Source: Pomphorhynchus laevis (Eukaryota > Acanthocephala > Palaeacanthocephala > Echinorhynchida > Pomphorhynchidae). From it: DNA of 64,000 bases. The notes below the pieces were generated by a model. That model was not told the DNA's origin and ran no database searches. It saw only the letters and a list, made by a program, of their open reading frames with translations. Shown here in pieces: positions 33,567 to 47,051 of this stretch (positions are counted from its first letter, which is position 1; every line of letters begins with the position of its first letter). Location: NCBI GenBank assembly GCA_012934845.2, contig WNNJ02003012.1, positions 124,001 through 188,000 of the forward strand. Direction: 5' to 3'. The translations under genes and the position numbers were made by a program.

Positions 33567-36182
33567 ATGAAGAGGCTCAACAAATTGAAGTTTAGTAGGT
33601 CTGTCAGCTTAGAAAACCTGTCAGATCAGGAAGATTCAAAGAGATTTCGTCGGGCTCGTGCTGCCCATAAGTATAAGATAATGGAAGACATAGGACTTCC
33701 AATTAGTGATTTGAAAGATTATCTGTTCTAGACGGAGCAGACAGAATTTAATAGTAGCTGGCATAAAGCGAGCTGCATGTTGTTAAAAGGTTGGTCATTC
33801 GAACGTAATGCCTGCTGCCACGTCAATAAGACGTACAAAATAAATGAAAAGTCTATATCAGCCGAACTTATGTTCGAACAAATACGCACATCAGAATGTG
33901 CTTTGATAATTGGAGAGTCTCGAATAGATGATAAACATGTTATTCAATATAGATTAAAGAAAGCTGCCATTCATGTGGTATGCTTTAAATATTATAATAG
34001 ACAACCGATGGACGAATCCAAAACATATATGGCTTGTATCTACAGGGACGAGACGGACCCTGATAATTTTGCAACTCCTGAAGGGTCTGAGGCTTATACT
34101 GAAAAGGAGGATAATTCTGATAAAAATAACAAATTTTGTCCTTATATAACTATAGCCGTCTTGAAATTGATTTCAGTCGCTAACCATGCTCCAGATTCAG
34201 ATGTGTCAGACACATAATCTTTGTCTTCCAATTCTCAAGAAGCAATAGACACTAAGAAGTTAGAGCCTGGAATGGGCTGCTTCACATAGGCAAACGCTCG
34301 GTAATAGGGCCATACGATTCTGTCGATAAGATGGACTGGCGTATTGTAGAGATGGGCAAAGCAACTCGCTTTGTTCAAGAATTATTCAAGTTTAGACAGA
34401 CCTCATCTGGAGGCGTGTTCTTAAGTGAGGATGATGAAGTACAATATCACATAAGGTGTAGTCTTACGAGAAGGTCACATCCTCGCAATACCACATTTTT
34501 GGTTTGTCAAAATTATGCAATTACAAGTGGTTTGAAAGTTACAGATTTAATAATTAAATTTAATAATTTCCGTACTCTTCATATGTTAGAAGAGACAGCG
34601 ATTACTCATGTTCTAACGGGAGGTGTGCCCGACACTAAGCGGGTTCAAAATGCGCTAACTTCAGAATGGCAAGTTTCGCCGGAGTTAGCTGGACGTTTAT
34701 CTGGACTTCTTCGATCATCAAAGAATGTGTATGACAATACGGCGGTGTATACTATAGGCTGGATATTCTATTGGCAGATTGATCTAGCTCGAAGAATAAG
34801 GCGTGAGCCCATTTGGAGAGCTAAAGAGTGGACACAGGATGCTATTGTTTTTAGGGATATCAGAAACCGACAAGCGGAGAATGCATACTTAAACTTCGCG
34901 CAAGACTTGACGGATTCAAGGATTGTGCAGCAGTCCGACAGATGGGACGATGAGACCATAGTTTGTATGGCCTTAATCGCATCGGGATTGCCAAGATTTG
35001 ACCTAGCAGCGGACTACCTTAGAACGATTATTATTGGTAGAATTATTGCTCCAGTTATTCGATTTGCTGTGTATGGAGTGGGAGACAGAGTTCTTTAAGC
35101 TCCAAGGGTGCCAGCAGCTTCTGCGATGAGAGGAGCTTTGATTAGGCTAGCTTCTAATCGAAATGAAATGAATCAGCTAGTCAATGGTTTTGTTAGAGCT
35201 GCCACCATCTGCTTCGGTTGGGCGATGGGGCATATGGCTAATGCTTTAGTAGTGACATCAATGTTTGAATATGGAGCTATCTCAATGCCAGCTCCAGGTG
35301 ACAGTAATTGGATGTGGCGATCTCTGGGAGCGGCCACAGCATATGAAGCATCGTCCGATTCACGTGCTGATACTGGTTATTTGACTTCTATGCCTGCAGA
35401 TTACCTGTCAACTGTGGCTATACTATAGCCGAGGGTACTGACTAACGATGTTAGACTTGTGATGGATAATTTCAATTTCGGGGGCTCCGATCTACATGAT
35501 TGGATGTCCAAGACACTTGAGTGCATTGTTAATTCTCATTTGTTTATAGAAACATTTTGTTATAATGATGAGATAAAAGTTGCACCATTATATGCCATGG
35601 CGTTGTGGGCAACTTCAGAATTAACAGGTTTGCACTTTCCACTCGATGCCTTTTATGGTGCATCATGGAATGATAGCTGGGGCAGTCGCAATTATGCTAG
35701 AGAACCTATTTTCAGAACGGAATATCAAGATCGCATACCTTATTACCATAATTGTATGGCTTTGTCATTTCTCTATAATAAATGGCCTTTTTATTGGGGT
35801 GGCTTTGCGCCTCCAATTAAATGTGATGTCAGAAAGAAGTTATTTCAAGATTAAATAATGAGGGCAATTTCCAGTGGAGATTATGGCAGGGAACAAAGGA
35901 ATATGACAATAATAGGAGTCATGAAGCAGTGTATCTGAAGGTGAACTATTCTATGTTTGCTCTGAATGCTTTTCTGCAAGAGAGTGGATTGGCAGTAGAT
36001 TACAGGCCTTGGTGTCGTAGGCCTGAGGCTTTGGATAAGACGCACACTACATTTAGAGCTATACATATGACTGCACCGAGGGTAATCGATAATTGGGGTG
36101 TGTACCCCGTATCGATAAGAACATATTTATGGCGTCATCACTATGAAATCGCATTGTGTATCGAGCTTGCTGCAAACGAAGT
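33567..36182 (+). pseudogene. E2: totivirus-like capsid, lineage II, almost full length, broken
   Basis: Covers the capsid from ATG to a truncation about 60 residues before the end (compared with E1); estimated original size about 930 residues. Shared landmarks with E1: Y-K-I-M-E-D-I-G-L-P, S-W-H-K-A-S-C, I-A-S-G-L-P-R-F, A-P-G-D-S-N-W-M-W-R-S-L, A-T-S-E-L-T-G-L. Breaks: TAG 33729 (Trp codon in E3/E6/E7), frameshift near 34270, TAA 35096, TAG 35426, frameshift near 35852. It also lacks 6 bp in a Cys-acidic repeat kept by E3 and E6. Non-functional. It truncates exactly at the right target duplication. Confidence 0.65.
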
Positions 36183-36198
36183 GAATGTATAACATAAT
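36183..36198. repeat. target site duplication, right (E2)
   Basis: Identical to 33398-33413. Confidence 0.85.
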
Positions 36199-36748
36199 AA
36201 TAAAATATAAACAAATATTAAATAGTATTGACAAAACTGTTTGTTATGTAGATTACAGCCCTCTACTTCCAAATTTCACATCTTGCACTGGCATTTGTTA
36301 GTGCTTTGGCGCTAATGATTATATTTGGTGAAGCGGTAGTGCTGGTTCTGCACTCAATGATGATGTCACTAGAGATTTTCTAGTGCATCATTCACATGAT
36401 TCTTTGATAGAGCCGTCTGATAGTCCTCCTCTGCATCCAGCAGTGGAGGTGACTGGCACTAAAGAGTCATAGTGATAACGCAACGGCATATAGCAGTGTT
36501 CTTCGTTGTTCTTCCGCGACTGGCTTATATGATTACAAAAAATTCACGTGAAATGGTATCATTTGAGAAAAGAAATACAATTAGGCTAAAAATTTAGTTT
36601 CTATTTTTCATTATTATGTTATACATTCTTTTTTAGGTTTATGCCTTTAACTTATAATTTTATTTATTTTATTTCTATTTTCTCGTTTACTTTTTATTTA
36701 GAATTCTTATTTAGAATTTGGAAGTAGTAAAATTCGGTAGTAGTGAAA

Positions 36749-38746
36749 TCAGTTTGCTTGTTAGTTAGCAATATCATTCACCACATAATTCACTCTGCTC
36801 TCGAATTAATTATTAGACAAGTAGTCTCTTTTTAACAAAGTTGTATATAATAGGCATAGATAGTACCACTACCATTCCTTTAAAAAAGTTCATCCGATAC
36901 TATCTTTGTAGTAATAATGTTCAAGATTTGAAGTAAAATAGACCTTCGGCAAAGGGGAGAAATGCGTCATGAACGAAATACAGATAATTGCAAACGTTAC
37001 AATAATGTTACACGTTCGATTGGTATTTCTGGAATATCAAGACATGCTTGCTTTTTTAAAAAACAGGAAGAATGCGCCTAATTTTTGACAGTAAGATTTT
37101 ATATCAAACATGAAAGGAAAATCACTTTTATCTAATCTCGGACTGGGAGGTACCTGTCACTGATGAGACACGATAATTTCAAACAGCATCACTTGATTGC
37201 TTGTTTCTTAAATTATACTTGCAATTTACAACATAATGTTTAAATGTCAAGAAACTATTAACGTGCCTTACCAGCATTTATAGTGAAATACTCATCTAAA
37301 TGTGTACCACCAGCCCTATAGATCACTTCCAACCTTCTACATTAAATAAAAGTTTTTAAATCGGGAAACGTTTTACTGTACATATTCTTGATTATGCGAA
37401 ATTTGATGAGAAGTTCTGATAAACTTTCGCAGAGGAACTAAAATACTCAATGTTTTTGGTTGACTATTTCAAATTAAAATAGTCAACCAAATTTTTTAAC
37501 TTTTATTATTTATTCTACAAATTGGCGCTAGTTGTTCGCTCTACTAAAATAAAATCCTATAGTTTCTCAAACTATAAAATTCTATATTTTCTAAGTTCTA
37601 TGTTTTCCATCTTTATAATGCTCACTTTTTTAATGAAGTATTGGTTATGAGATGATGATAGACTGTGATATCAAATAACGTTCACATATGCTTATCCCGA
37701 TTTATATGTTATCAATAATACTGTTACCCAGCCTTGTTAGATACTATTGGATAATATATTATTTGAATATACTATTATCCAATAGTTTCAAATATACTAT
37801 TTGAAACTATTGGATAATATATAAAATATTATCCAATAGTTTCTCAATAGCTTGTTGACTTCGCGTGAGTGTAACAAAAAATAACCGTAGGTTGCCGAAA
37901 CATGTCGTAGGCACACCGCTTCTTGAAGAAAAGTATGTTGCTGTCATTCTCAGGTTACAATAGGAATTTGATTACATATTTGTAGATTTTAAGAGGCATG
38001 GAAACACATTTCAAACTTTTTTCAGACTAGTTTTCATTTGACATGCAAGATGCTCTTTCTGAGCTTTAAATGAAGCTCATTGATCTGCAATGCAATACTA
38101 AACTCAAGTTCAGACATGTGTTGATGCAGGCAAGCTGTGAAAATTAATAAGAGAATAAACCCCACTTTCCCTGAGATTTCTCGGTTGTTCAAACAGACTG
38201 TTTTTGGGAGCACATACTTGTGTGAAAAGATTTTTTTCACATTGAATTTCAATAAGTCTAAGTACTGAAGCAGATTAATTGATGAGCAAATACGGACCTA
38301 ATGCAAATTTTTATTGCCACCACCATTACGCCAAATGTGGCTCAGCTATGTGAGAAGAAACGCTGTCATTTTTCTAGCTGCTAGAAATAGACAAATACAT
38401 TTCACAAGAGTAAAATATTTCTATAAATACGGCAGAATTATCGGTAATACATTATAGAACAAAGAGTAGAATAAAGATAAAAATCGTAGAACTTAGAAAA
38501 TAAACAATTCGCAAACAAATTGTATCAGAATAAATATGGCAATTTAGAAGACACACTGTAATTAGCTCTTTCTAACTTTAATGTTTTGAAAAATACACCA
38601 TCATGCAGTTACGAAGACGACCAATTAGTTGTTTGCTAATATGCGCAGTAAAAATATTAATGTTTATACAGGAAAAATTATTCATATAAAGGAGTAAGCG
38701 CTCCTTGTATTCGATTAAGAAATACTAACGTCTTGTAAGAAAGAAG
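36749..38746. repeat. noncoding repeats G and R2
   Basis: Block G (with hairpin near 37455-37491) then R2. Near 37740-37830 a local scramble of actattggataatat units replaces about 255 bp kept in the copy at 56960-57310. No gene. Confidence 0.7.
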
Positions 38747-38790
38747 ATCAAACCACGTGTCCTCCCGTCCGTAAGAACACGTGGTTTGAT
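38747..38790. repeat. hairpin before Merlin pseudogene
   Basis: 14-bp stem, as at 11125-11168. Confidence 0.8.
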
Positions 38791-38805
38791 GGATCCCGAA
38801 TTCCA

Positions 38806-39457
38806 TTGGAAAAGGTCATCATCCTTGCATATTGCTGGACAAAGCAGTTAACAAGCATCAAATTTTGTAAAGACGAGTTGGGCCTGAGCCAAGAAACGGC
38901 TGTAGATATTCGAAACTATTTTCGAGAACTGTCGCTTTTGACGTTTTGCGCAACCCTTCATTTATTGGCGGCGATGAACTCACAGTTGAAGTCAACGAGA
39001 CCATGTATAGCCGTCGCAAATATAACCGCTGAAAGGTGTACCCAAAACAATGGATGTTCAGGGGTATTTGCCGCGAAACTAAGGAGGTATTCCTCGTTGC
39101 TGTGTATAATCGTACAGCTGAAACACTAAAAGCGTGTATTCAGGCGTTCATACAACCTGGCAGCATTATTCTGTCAGATATGTGGAAGGGTTACAGCGGG
39201 CTGGATTCAATGGACGGATACAATTTTCAGCATTACACTGTTAATCACAGTGAGGAATTTGTATCGGAAGAGGGCTACCAAAAAAGACAGTGGATAGTAC
39301 GTGGAATCAGCTAAAAAGACGGAACAAGCTGGAATGTGGAACACATAGACAAATGTTGGATTCCTATCTAGTTGAATTTCTATGGCGACACAGGAATCGC
39401 GGACAAAATTTATTTGAAAAATTATTGGCTCTCATTCGCGATTTTGCTGTAATGTAA
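38806..39457 (+). pseudogene. Merlin family-2 transposase pseudogene, third copy
   Basis: As 11184-11836, with the same TGA and downstream frameshift plus one more frameshift (a base lost in ctgtgcgc, near 38933). Shares this with 58299-58950. Confidence 0.85.
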
Positions 39458-40374
39458 TTATTTTAAAGAATAATATATTTATCATTTAGAATCATTATTT
39501 TGTTAACGAATGGGGGGAGAGGCAAATGGCAAAATATGATAAATCAATTTCAATTATTTTCTAATGAAGATGCATTATTCATACCCAAACACAACTAAAC
39601 TACCATGATGTATCATATATATTTTATGTAAATATTTTGAGCAATATACTCTGATATTGGTTATGAAATTTAAAAATTATTTTTTAAACAAACTTCCAAA
39701 TATTTAAAAAAAAACGTAAAATTGAATATCGTCAAATATTTAAGAGCATGGCTGATCAAATTATGATATGTTATATAGCAAAAAAATTAGTTTTTAATAG
39801 CAATACAAAAGTTTGAATTTGTGTTAAAAATTTTGAGATTTTTTAATTTTATATTACTTTTTTGACGAAAATTTTGAAAAACAACTTTTTCTGTGAATAT
39901 CCATTATTTAAAGCTCAAACTTACCAGTCATGTCAAGATATGTAATGAGTATTTTATGTGATTTTTTTTAAACACAACGCTCTTTTATTTGCTTGGGAGA
40001 ACTAAACCGAGAAAACCCAAATATTTCTATTACGCCAAATGTGGATCAGCTATGTGAGAAAAAACGCTGTCATTTTTATAGCTGCTAGAAATAGACAAAT
40101 ACATTTCACAAGAGTAAAATATTTCTATAAATACGGCAAAATGATCGGTAATACATTATAGAACGAAGATTAGAATAAAGATAAAAATCGTAGAACTTAG
40201 AAAATATACAATTCGCAACAAATTGTAACAGAATAAATATGGCAATTTAGAAGACACACTGTAATTAGCTCTTTCTAACTTTAATGTTTTGAAAAATACA
40301 CCATCATGCAATTAAGCGCTCCTTGTATTCGATTAAGAACTACTAACGTCTTGTAAGAAAGAAGATCAAACCAA
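39458..40374. repeat. Merlin 3' flank and R2 partial copy
   Basis: Parallel to 11837-12783. Ends in a joint (gatcaaaccaagtgtttatacag) that fuses the hairpin region to a second Merlin family. No gene. Confidence 0.65.
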
Positions 40375-40820
40375 GTGTTTATACAGGAAAAATTATTAAT
40401 ACAAAGGAGTAAAACTCCTCCTAATATACAAAAGAGGAGTATAAATGATGGACAGTGGTTTGTAGGAGAAGTTGAGCGGGGTTCTAAGAAAACCTTTATA
40501 GTTCCGGTCGAAAATAGAAATGCAGAAACATTAGGAAAAGTTATATTTGAAAACGTCTTTTCGAATACAATTGTTATTACAGATCAATGGCGAGCTTATC
40601 ATAAAGCTTTAGAAAATATAGCTGAATATGATCAGTAAATCCAGGAGACAGTAGTATTAACACTCAAACAATCGAAGGTCTGTGGTCTTTATCAAAAATA
40701 TTCCTACGCGAAAAACCAGGAATTTCAAAAGAACAACATTCAGAATATTTGATTCAATTCATATGGCAACATAAAATTGAAAGGTCAAAACGTTTTGATA
40801 CTTTAATAAATTCTTTTTAG
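40375..40820 (+). pseudogene. Merlin family-3 (ISXO2-like) transposase fragment
   Basis: D-G-Q-W-F-V-G-E-V-E-R-G-S-K-K-T-F, R-N-A-E-T-L and I-T-D-Q-W-R-A-Y match the ISXO2/Merlin catalytic core (the second Asp in T-D-Q-W). After a frameshift at about 40636 the frame resumes with I-N-T-Q-T-I-E-G-L-W-S and ends at TAG 40818-40820. It lacks the N-terminus and first catalytic Asp. Distinct from the other two Merlin families here. Copies at 45684 and 59868. Confidence 0.85.
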
Positions 40821-41834
40821 ACATCTTTTAAATTTTTAAAACCGCCGCTTATTCTCAAAACCGCCGTATAACGTGCATGCACCGGACATATATTTAAAAC
40901 GGCAGTATCTAAAAACCTCTACAGATTTTTACATTAGGAAATTAGTTTTACATTACGAGGTTAGTTAAGTAGTAACGATTAAGACACTTTTTAAAACACT
41001 AAGGTGTAATCATAAAATTTTTACATTTTTGAGTGATGCATAGAAATATTGGACAGCACTTTTATAAAAGGCGCAATATTTATCAAAATAAATTAATTCA
41101 TTTTATTAACAACATGATCAAATGTTTTGCAATATACGCGGTGACGTTTCTAGATTAGGAGTCTTAATTCGGATTTAAAACATTTAATTAAACCATCGAA
41201 ATCTCTAAATTTATGAATATTCGGATATTCGTTTGCTACTTGAATGCTTGTATATTTTATAGCTTTCATTATAAATTAACTGTATCTCACAAATTAACAT
41301 TAGTAATTGACTGTAAATAACGCAGAAACCTAAAAATGACCATACAGTAAGATAGCGACGATAAGCAGAGTAGTTTTATTATGTTTCATTGTCTATATTA
41401 TGAAATATGAAAGTCATATAAAATAAAAGTGTCAATATTTCTTGTAATTTTAGTAAATTATAAAATCATGTTCTAAACTTGTGGGAATCTTTGAATATAC
41501 TTCAAATTTTGAATTTTTATTTATTCATCAAAGAGAAATCAATAGAAATTGATAACAACTTAAGCATACCAAGACTGAAATAGAAATATCAATTTTACAA
41601 AAAAACTACGTTAGTCACATAAAATAACTAACTCGATAAAAAACAACTTGCTTCGACAAAAGTAAAACACATCTATAAGCTGTGCCTTTGTTATAAACAA
41701 ATAAGTCAAAATGTGTGATAGGACAACCACAAAATGTTGAAAAGCAGATAAGTGTAATAGAAAGTCATTGTTGAATCAAATCTCGAATTTATTTATTTAT
41801 CGTCTGAGGATTAAAAACAGCGGTATTATTTCCT
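40821..41834. repeat. Merlin family-3 3' flank and other repeats
   Basis: Starts with three aaaaccgccg-like motifs (40840-40910) that could be subterminal repeats. The rest is AT-rich with no gene. Copies at 46130-47143 and 60314-61327. Confidence 0.65.
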
Positions 41835-42665
41835 TTGTCGATTATGATACTTGATATCGCTGAAGTCAATTACACTGAAAATAATTCACTGCATTACATT
41901 GACTTCGAATGTGCAAGTTACGACATGCAATTCGCATATAGTGAATTATCTATGCTTTTATCAGTTTACTTGTTAGTTAGCAATATCATTCACCACAGAC
42001 TTCACCCTGCTTTAATTAAGTTAATCACTCTGCTCGAATTAATTATTAGACAAGTAGTTTCTTTTTAACAAAAGTTGTATATAATAGGCGTATTAGTACC
42101 ACAAGTATTCCTATCAAAAGTTCATCAGATACTCTCTTTGTCGTAACGTTTAAGATTTAAAGCAAAATAGAACTTCGGCAAAGGGGAGAAACGTCGATTG
42201 TTATCGATAATAGCAGTTAATGTCGACACTATCTTTATACAAAATGGAACTATTTCGGACATGGAAATAATCATCCCCTAATCATGTACAGTAAAGATAC
42301 GAGTGTTGTCAAAGGCAAGAAAGATGAGATGCACAAAGCGAAACATACCTTACTTATAAGCGAGCACCGATAACACAATGCTGAATTGTCGCGTTTTAGC
42401 TATGCCATAAACTGAATGTCTTGTGACTACTGACAAGGTTACTCCGTATTATATCAATTCTAAAATTATAAAAAAACATATCATTTTCATTTTTACATAC
42501 AATTTTACATATGATTTTCAATTGATTTTCAGAGAAACAGAATCAGATGTGAAAAATAATTAGGTGCTATTATGTTGTCTTGCATTGTCAAAACATGAAA
42601 TTCTTTATGTATAGAGAGAAGCAGATAGGTGTAATAGACAGTTCTTGTTGAATAAAAAAATTGAC
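41835..42665. repeat. foldback repeat and flank, copy of 31180-32010
   Basis: Offset 10655, nearly identical. Confidence 0.8.
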
Positions 42666-43075
42666 GGATATATTTATGGAATACTTTGAGTTGACTGCAA
42701 TGACCGAGTATATTATAAAAAAATCTTCTGGCGTAGATACATAGATGATATTTTTGTCATTTGGCGAGAAGGTAAATACAGTACTTCCCGGTTTATCATG
42801 TTTCTAAATGCCAACCATACTCGTATAAAATTAAATGTCGCCTGGCCACAGGATAACTGTTTTAGCTTTTTAGACTTGTTGTTCAATGTCTCGGATTTCT
42901 CCAATGACGTGTTCCAAAAACCTAAAGAAACGGACTTATATCTACATTGGTCTAGTAGCCACGGTGATCTTGTAGCAACCAATGAGATAAAAGGAGTAAT
43001 TTATAGGATAAACTGCCTTGATTGCGTACTCTTTTATATAGGACAAACTGGTAGGTTCGTCTTATTATTGGTATG
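42666..43075 (+). pseudogene. PLE family-C fragment, second copy
   Basis: Same structure as 32011-32420, including the RT-to-GIY-YIG fusion and frameshift. Confidence 0.85.
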
Positions 43076-43902
43076 ATTATGGAAAAATATCAACATTTGA
43101 CTATATACAACCATTATTTATCTTTTTTGTTCTCACCACATTAACTCAATTTTTAGCTATTCCAGTTAACAACCAGAGGCAATGTGCGGCATAGCCGGAT
43201 ACTGAATCAGGAGGAAGTGATCACAATAATAATACTGATGTGACTAGATCAAATAATGCCAGCACAACTCCCCCGAATAAAGGCCACCGGATAGAGGGTC
43301 TCATCGAAGAGAGGTGGCCGTACAGAGGCCAGAGCCAGAAGGCGACCGATAGAATAAAGAGTAGAATAAATATAGAAAACAACGAACTTAGAAAATATAC
43401 AATTTGCAACAAATTGTAACAGAATAAAGATAACAATTCAGAAATAGGATAAACTGTAGATATACTAGATTTTTGCCTTCGCAACGTTTTATCAAATAAT
43501 CTCGTCAAATTTTGCATCATCAAGACTATGTATAGCAAAACGTTTTCAGATTACAAAACTGTAATTTAATGGAGACGATTTAGCGTGTTAGTTGTCATTG
43601 GTATTTATAAGAATTTTGCGTACTTTGACACCATTTCACTGAATGCATTTACCACATTTATAATAGTCGTTTCTAATTATTAATGTTTTGAAAAACATAC
43701 CATCATGCAATCACGAGGACGACCAATTAGTCGTTTGCTTATATGTTTAAACTCACATATTACCAGTTTCGTTAAGTGCATTAGTTCTTCTGTCATAGTG
43801 ATCGAAAACAAAATATCTCGATATATAGATGCTATTTTAAATTTTCTTAATACACTTGCTTAAATCAAAGATATGATGGATATATTAAATCGTGAATAGC
43901 CG
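43076..43902. repeat. PLE-associated flank with X7, copy
   Basis: Offset 10655 from 32421-33247. No recognised gene. Confidence 0.75.
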
Positions 43903-44068
43903 CTACTTCCAAATTTCACCACTTCCAAATTTCACTACTTCCAAATTTCACTACTTCCAAATTCTAAATAAGAATTCTAAATAGAAAGTAAATGAGAAAA
44001 CAAAAATAAAATAAATAGAATTAAAAGTATAATGGCATACAACTTAAAAAAGGAATGTATAACATAAT
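43903..44068. mobile_element. FB left arm with left target duplication (E3)
   Basis: The right arm is absent because E3 is truncated at 45155. gaatgtataacataat is at 44053-44068. Confidence 0.8.
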
Positions 44069-44211
44069 GAAGAGTGGTCCCGCTTCATCATCGCGATCTT
44101 GTGGCTTTGACGTGTGCTTACAGAGAAGTCAATAGAGAGTGCATGCTCGAGGTTTAAACCCCGTACAGAGTTTGCAATGCACACGCCTCCACCATTCGGC
44201 CACGCGGACCC
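44069..44211 (-). mobile_element. tRNA-like SINE sequence, antisense (E3)
   Basis: As 33414-33556, with the same 25-bp deletion. Confidence 0.6.
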
Positions 44212-44221
44212 TGTTCCTCCA

Positions 44222-45155
44222 ATGAAGAGGCTCAACAAATTTATGTTTAGTAGGTCTGTCAGCTTAGAAAACCTGTAAGGTCAGGAAGATTCAAAGAGAT
44301 ATCGTCGGGCTCGTGCTGCCCATAAGTATAAGATAATGGAAGACATAGGACTTCCAATTAGTGATTTGAAAGATTATCTGTTCTGGACGGGGCAGACAGA
44401 ATGTAATAGTAGCTGGCATAAAGCGAGCTGCGTGTTGTTAAAAGGTTGGTCATTCCAACGTAATCCCGGCTGCCACGTCAATAAGACGTACAAAATAAAT
44501 GAAAAGTCTATATCAGCCGAACTTATGTTCGAACAAATACGCACATCAGAATGTGAATGTGCTTTGATAATTGGAGAGTCTCGAATAGATGATAAACATG
44601 TTATCCAATATAGATTAAAGAAAGCTTCCATTCATGTGATATGCTTTAAATATTATAATACACAACCGCTGGACGAATCCAAAACATATATGGCTTGTAT
44701 CTACAGGGACGAGACGGACCCTGATAATTTTGCAACTCCTGAAGGGTCTGAGGCTTATACTGAAAAGGAGGATAATTCTGATAAAAATAACAAATTTTGT
44801 ACTTATATAACTATAGCCGTCTTGAAATTGATTTCAGTCGCTAACCATGCTCCAGATTCAGATGTGTCAGACACATAATCTTTGTCTTCCAATTCTCAAG
44901 AAGCATTAGACACTAAGAAGTTAGAGCCTGGAATGGGCTGCTTCACATAGGCAAACGCTCGGTAATAGGGCCATACGATTCTGTCGATAAGATGGACTGG
45001 CGTATTGTAGAGATGGGCAAAGCAACTCGCTTTGTTCAAGAATTATTCAAGTTTAGACAGACCTCATCTGGAGGCGTGTTCTTAAGTGAGGATGATGAAG
45101 TACAATATCACATAAGGTGTAGTCTTACGAGAAGGTCACATCCTCGCAATACTAC
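44222..45155 (+). pseudogene. E3: viral capsid lineage II, N-terminal part
   Basis: Breaks: TAA at 44276-44278 (codon 19, shared with E7) and the frameshift before 44992. It is truncated at 45155, where viral actac joins ttttatattac of the Merlin 3' flank. The Trp codon broken in E2 is intact here, and 180 codons are open from 44336. Confidence 0.65.
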
Positions 45156-45683
45156 TTTTATATTACTTTTTTGACGAAAATTTTGAAAAACAACTTTTTC
45201 TGTGAATATCCATTATTTAAAGCTCAAACTTACCAGTCATGTCAAGATATGTAATGAGTATTTTATGTGATTTTTTTTAAACACAACGCTCTTTTATTTG
45301 CTTGGGAGAACTAAACCGAGAAAACCCAAATATTTCTATTACGCCAAATGTGGATCAGCTATGTGAGAAAAAACGCTGTCATTTTTATAGCTGCTAGAAA
45401 TAGACAAATACATTTCACAAGAGTAAAATATTTCTATAAATACGGCAAAATGATCGGTAATACATTATAGAACGAAGATTAGAATAAAGATAAAAATCGT
45501 AGAACTTAGAAAATATACAATTCGCAACAAATTGTAACAGAATAAATATGGCAATTTAGAAGACACACTGTAATTAGCTCTTTCTAACTTTAATGTTTTG
45601 AAAAATACACCATCATGCAATTAAGCGCTCCTTGTATTCGATTAAGAACTACTAACGTCTTGTAAGAAAGAAGATCAAACCAA
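45156..45683. repeat. Merlin 3' flank and R2 partial, copy of 39847-40374
   Basis: Offset 5309. No gene. Confidence 0.75.
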
Positions 45684-46129
45684 GTGTTTATACAGGAAAA
45701 ATTATTAATACAAAGGAGTAAAACTCCTCCTAATATACAAAAGAGGAGTATAAATGATGGACAGTGGTTTGTAGGAGAAGTTGAGCGGGGTTCTAAGAAA
45801 ACCTTTATAGTTCCGGTCGAAAATAGAAATGCAGAAACATTAGGAAAAGTTATATTTGAAAACGTCTTTTCGAATACAATTGTTATTACAGATCAATGGC
45901 GAGCTTATCATAAAGCTTTAGAAAATATAGCTGAATATGATCAGTAAATCCAGGAGACAGTAGTATTAACACTCAAACAATCGAAGGTCTGTGGTCTTTA
46001 TCAAAAATATTCCTACGCGAAAAACCAGGAATTTCAAAAGAACAACATTCAGAATATTTGATTCAATTCATATGGCAACATAAAATTGAAAGGTCAAAAC
46101 GTTTTGATACTTTAATAAATTCTTTTTAG
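45684..46129 (+). pseudogene. Merlin family-3 fragment, second copy
   Basis: Identical protein and breaks to 40375-40820. Confidence 0.85.
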
Positions 46130-47051
46130 ACATCTTTTAAATTTTTAAAACCGCCGCTTATTCTCAAAACCGCCGTATAACGTGCATGCACCGGACATAT
46201 ATTTAAAACGGCAGTATCTAAAAACCTCTACAGATTTTTACATTAGGAAATTAGTTTTACATTACGAGGTTAGTTAAGTAGTAACGATTAAGACACTTTT
46301 TAAAACACTAAGGTGTAATCATAAAATTTTTACATTTTTGAGTGATGCATAGAAATATTGGACAGCACTTTTATAAAAAGCGCAATATTTATCAAAATAA
46401 ATTAATTCATTTTATTAACAATATGATCGAATGTTTTGCAATATACGCGGTGACGTTTCTAGATTAGGAGTCTTAATTCGGATTTAAAACATTTAATTAA
46501 ACCATCGAAATCTCTAAATTTATGAATATTCGGATATTCGTTTGCTACTTGAATGCTTGTATATTTTATAGCTTTCATTATAAATTAACTGTATTTCACA
46601 AATTAACATTAGTAATTGACTGTAAATAACGCAGAAACCTAAAAATGACCATACAGTAAGACAGCGACGATAAGCAGAGTAGTTTTATTATGTTTAATTG
46701 TCTAGATTATGAAATATGAAAGTCATATAAAATAAAAGTGTCAATATTTCTTGTAATTTTAGTAAAATATAAAATCATGTTCTAAACTTGTGGGAATCTT
46801 TGAATATACTTCAAATTTTGAATTTTTATTTATTCATCAAAGAGAAATCAATAGAAATTGATAACAACTTAAGCATACCAAGACTGAAATAGAAATATCA
46901 ATTTTACAAAAAAACTACGTTAGTCACATAAAATAACTAACTCGATAAAAAACAACTTGCTTCGACAAAAGTAAAACACATCTATAAGCTGTGCCTTTGT
47001 TATAAACAAATAAGTCAAAATGTGTGATAGGACAACCACAAAATGTTGAAA
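46130..47051. repeat. Merlin family-3 flank, copy
   Basis: Near-identical to 40821-41742. No gene. Confidence 0.7.

Larger units (their letters stand above)
33248..36748. mobile_element. foldback element FB interrupted by viral insert E2
   Basis: Left arm 33248-33413, viral insert 33414-36182, then core and right arm 36199-36748. Element sequence on both sides continues that of the uninterrupted copy at 23768-24486. Confidence 0.85.
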
